DNA from: Planctomyces sp. SH-PL14
GTDB lineage: Bacteria > Planctomycetota > Planctomycetia > Planctomycetales > Planctomycetaceae
Assembly: GCF_001610835.1 (NCBI RefSeq)
Contig: NZ_CP011270.1
Coordinates: forward strand, 2,436,001 to 2,500,000
Reading direction: 5' to 3'
DNA: 64,000 nt
Numbering within the stretch: position 1 is the first letter of the stretch; each line of letters begins with the position of its first letter. The translations under genes were made by a program, and so were the position numbers. Below are positions 62,717-64,000 of the stretch, in pieces. Below the pieces are notes generated by a model. The model was given only the letters and a program-made list of their open reading frames with translations, searched no databases and was not told the DNA's origin.

Positions 62717-62950
62717 TCAATCTGCGAGATGATCCGAAACGAGCTTCATCAGGTCGTCGACGGTCTTGCAGGCGGCCAACTGCGGCCCCGCGACACGTTG
62801 ACTGAACTCACTGTCGACCAGCGCGATAAAGCCCATCAGGGTCAGCGAATCCCACGCTTCCATCTGCTCCAGAACTTCGTCCGGACGGGTCGTTCCGGGG
62901 GGCCGTTCCATCAGGGAGTCCAGCTTCAACAAAAAAACTTTGCGAGTCAT
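62717..62950 (-). CDS. Acyl carrier protein
   Basis: 77 residues from ATG 62950, overlapping the stop of the acetyltransferase gene by 4 bp. The phosphopantetheine motif is AWDSLTLMGFI with Ser35, preceded by the acidic helix RPDEVLEQMEAW. The length matches a discrete ACP. The motif is DSL followed by T-L-M-G, as in carrier proteins of specialised pathways rather than the housekeeping ACP (DSLDTVE). It is expected to hold the intermediates handled by the KASIII, SDR and possibly Rieske proteins. Confidence 0.9.
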   Translation of the reverse strand: MTRKVFLLKLDSLMERPPGTTRPDEVLEQMEAWDSLTLMGFIALVDSEFSQRVAGPQLAACKTVDDLMKLVSDHLAD

Positions 62951-63678
62951 AAACCGTTGAAACTCCTGGACTTCCACGCCCGCAACCGGGCCGCTTCAAA
63001 GCACTGTCGATCGCAGCCAAGGTATCGGAGCATTTCCCCGGTCGCAACGGCCCCCGATGTTGAAATCTCTGTGAAGACGGGCCCGCTGGCCGTCTCGACG
63101 CGGTAGAGCGGCACGTCTCCCAGGATGCGATATCCCAGCGTCCGGGTCGACTCCATGGCCAGGTCATTCGTGACGAGGACCTTCGAATACATCGTCGACA
63201 GATCGAGGTGTTCGAAGTCCCAGGCCATGCATGCAAAGTTGACGAAGTGCATGAAATTCATCCCGCCCCCGCGCTCTCCGCGAACAATGCCGTCGCTCAT
63301 GTTTCCACGTCGGCCGAGATCGACGAACCCGGTCCGGCCGATGAGGCGGTCATCGCCGACATACACCAGGCGGTTGAGGCGGCGGTCATCGCCCAGCGCG
63401 TGCTCCAGCCATTGCCGAGTCCCCTCCAGCGTGACCTGCCGCTGATCGAGCCAGCCCGTTCGGATCTGGTTTCTCCATCGGACGAACGTCTCCACGAGTG
63501 GCTCGCGGTCCGGCCGCGTTGCGGTCAGGGTCAGGACTCGTCCCAGCGGGCGATCGTCAAAGTCGAGAACGGGAATGTCCGCGGCCGCCTCGCCGGATTT
63601 CAGTTTTCGCACCCGTTCCAACTGCCAGGGCTCCGGCGCTCCCAGGGACTCCGGATCGAAACCCAAAAAGCCGCTCAC
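62947..63678 (-). CDS. GNAT-like acyltransferase
   Basis: 243 residues from GTG 63678, with GGAGGA 3 bp before the start. The middle part, about 60-200, resembles RimJ/PseH-like GNAT proteins: FVRWRNQIRTGWLDQRQVTL, VYVGDDRLIGRTGFVDLG, LDLSTMYSKVLVTNDLAMES and TLGYRILGDVPLYRVE. It probably transfers an acyl group from acyl-CoA or ACP to an amino group. It is the first gene of the operon and its stop overlaps the ACP start. Confidence 0.78.
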   Translation of the reverse strand: MSGFLGFDPESLGAPEPWQLERVRKLKSGEAAADIPVLDFDDRPLGRVLTLTATRPDREPLVETFVRWRNQIRTGWLDQRQVTLEGTRQWLEHALGDDRRLNRLVYVGDDRLIGRTGFVDLGRRGNMSDGIVRGERGGGMNFMHFVNFACMAWDFEHLDLSTMYSKVLVTNDLAMESTRTLGYRILGDVPLYRVETASGPVFTEISTSGAVATGEMLRYLGCDRQCFEAARLRAWKSRSFNGL

Positions 63679-63924
63679 GGATCCTCCGGCAAGACAACAG
63701 GGGCCATCGAACGACCGCTCGCTCGCAGACGGCAGAGTTAACTCCGCTCTGTTAAGGAATGGCGAGGGGGAACGCCTGCCGGGAATCGTTCTCTTCGAAC
63801 GGAGAACTTCCCCGCGAATGTCCGGATGGGAATGGAGACCTCTTCATTTCGCCTTTACAGAACCCCGTCATCGTTTCGAGACGGTGACCGCGACCTGACG
63901 CCCGGCGATTGAAGAAACGTTCCT
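63679..63924. promoter_or_regulatory. Divergent control region of the acyl/Rieske operon
   Basis: About 245 bp between the GTG of the GNAT gene (minus strand) and ATG 63925 (plus strand). It must hold promoters for both directions. No clear operator palindrome was recognised by eye. Confidence 0.5.
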
Positions 63925-64000
63925 ATGTTCGTGAACTCCGGCAGCCTGCCGCATCTGTTGCCTCCGGCCGCGTACACCGACGCCGATTGGTTCGCCAGGG
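63925..64000 (+). CDS. Start of a probable second Rieske-type oxygenase (cut by the window end)
   Basis: 25 residues from ATG 63925 are visible (LPHLLPPAAYTDADWFAR is the clear part). A start of the type LPxxxYTDxxWFAxE is typical for ring-hydroxylating dioxygenase alpha subunits and related Rieske proteins, where a helix with a conserved Trp/Phe follows. The stretch is short, so this is a guess. Its divergent place next to the operon would fit a second oxygenase of the same pathway. Confidence 0.45.
   Translation, partial: MFVNSGSLPHLLPPAAYTDADWFAR

Overview
The window is GC-rich, densely coding bacterial DNA and most probably comes from a planctomycete (phylum Planctomycetota). This is an inference from gene style: a Tat-exported Gfo/Idh/MocA oxidoreductase, secreted proteins of planctomycete type, an FHA/coiled-coil giant, DUF58 and DUF4112 proteins, and several families of dispersed intergenic repeats. 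There is no rRNA or marker gene to fix a genus. About 42 protein genes (two cut by the window ends) and two tRNAs (Val-GAC, Gln-TTG) are supported. No phage, insertion sequence or CRISPR array was seen.

Layout. 0-9 kb: end of an acyl-CoA dehydrogenase-like gene, tRNA-Val with a terminator, a His/Asp-rich protein, a rhomboid protease, a lipoprotein, a TadE-like protein, a HIT protein, a pterin dehydratase, a lipid-kinase-like protein and an ACT protein. 9-18.9 kb: DUF58 protein, two Gfo/Idh/MocA oxidoreductases, an FHA protein, a degenerate NtrC-like regulator, an ASCH/winged-helix protein and a zinc-ribbon membrane protein. 19-30 kb: hybrid histidine kinase, threonine synthase, DUF4112 protein, a tight three-gene run (137-aa protein, DUF4132 protein, ComF-type phosphoribosyltransferase) and TruD. 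30-48.6 kb: secreted cyclophilin, amidohydrolase, substrate-binding lipoprotein-like protein, tRNA-Gln, ManC, the 1448-aa FHA/coiled-coil protein, nitroreductase, polysaccharide deacetylase, prenyltransferase-repeat protein, HemD, a secreted unknown and an FkbM methyltransferase. 48.9-59.3 kb: a cell-surface/lipid-glycan region, almost all on the minus strand, with two GT2 glycosyltransferases, a multi-spanning GT87-like protein, an epimerase-SDR fusion, a double methyltransferase, a radical SAM/SPASM protein and, on the plus strand, an LPG-synthase-like membrane protein. 59.5-63.7 kb: a compact minus-strand operon GNAT - acyl carrier protein - KASIII - SDR - Rieske oxygenase, with what looks like the first 25 codons of another Rieske protein starting divergently at the right edge.

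The most striking non-coding signal is a roughly 310-bp structured element present as eleven full copies and two fragments, all between genes. Its two ends are imperfect inverted repeats, each carrying hairpins whose sequence varies between copies while base pairing is kept, including paired substitutions. Two further repeat families (a 22-bp-arm palindrome and CACAGAG-type inverted repeats) also sit in intergenic DNA. The best candidates for an undescribed system are this element and the five-gene acyl/Rieske operon.
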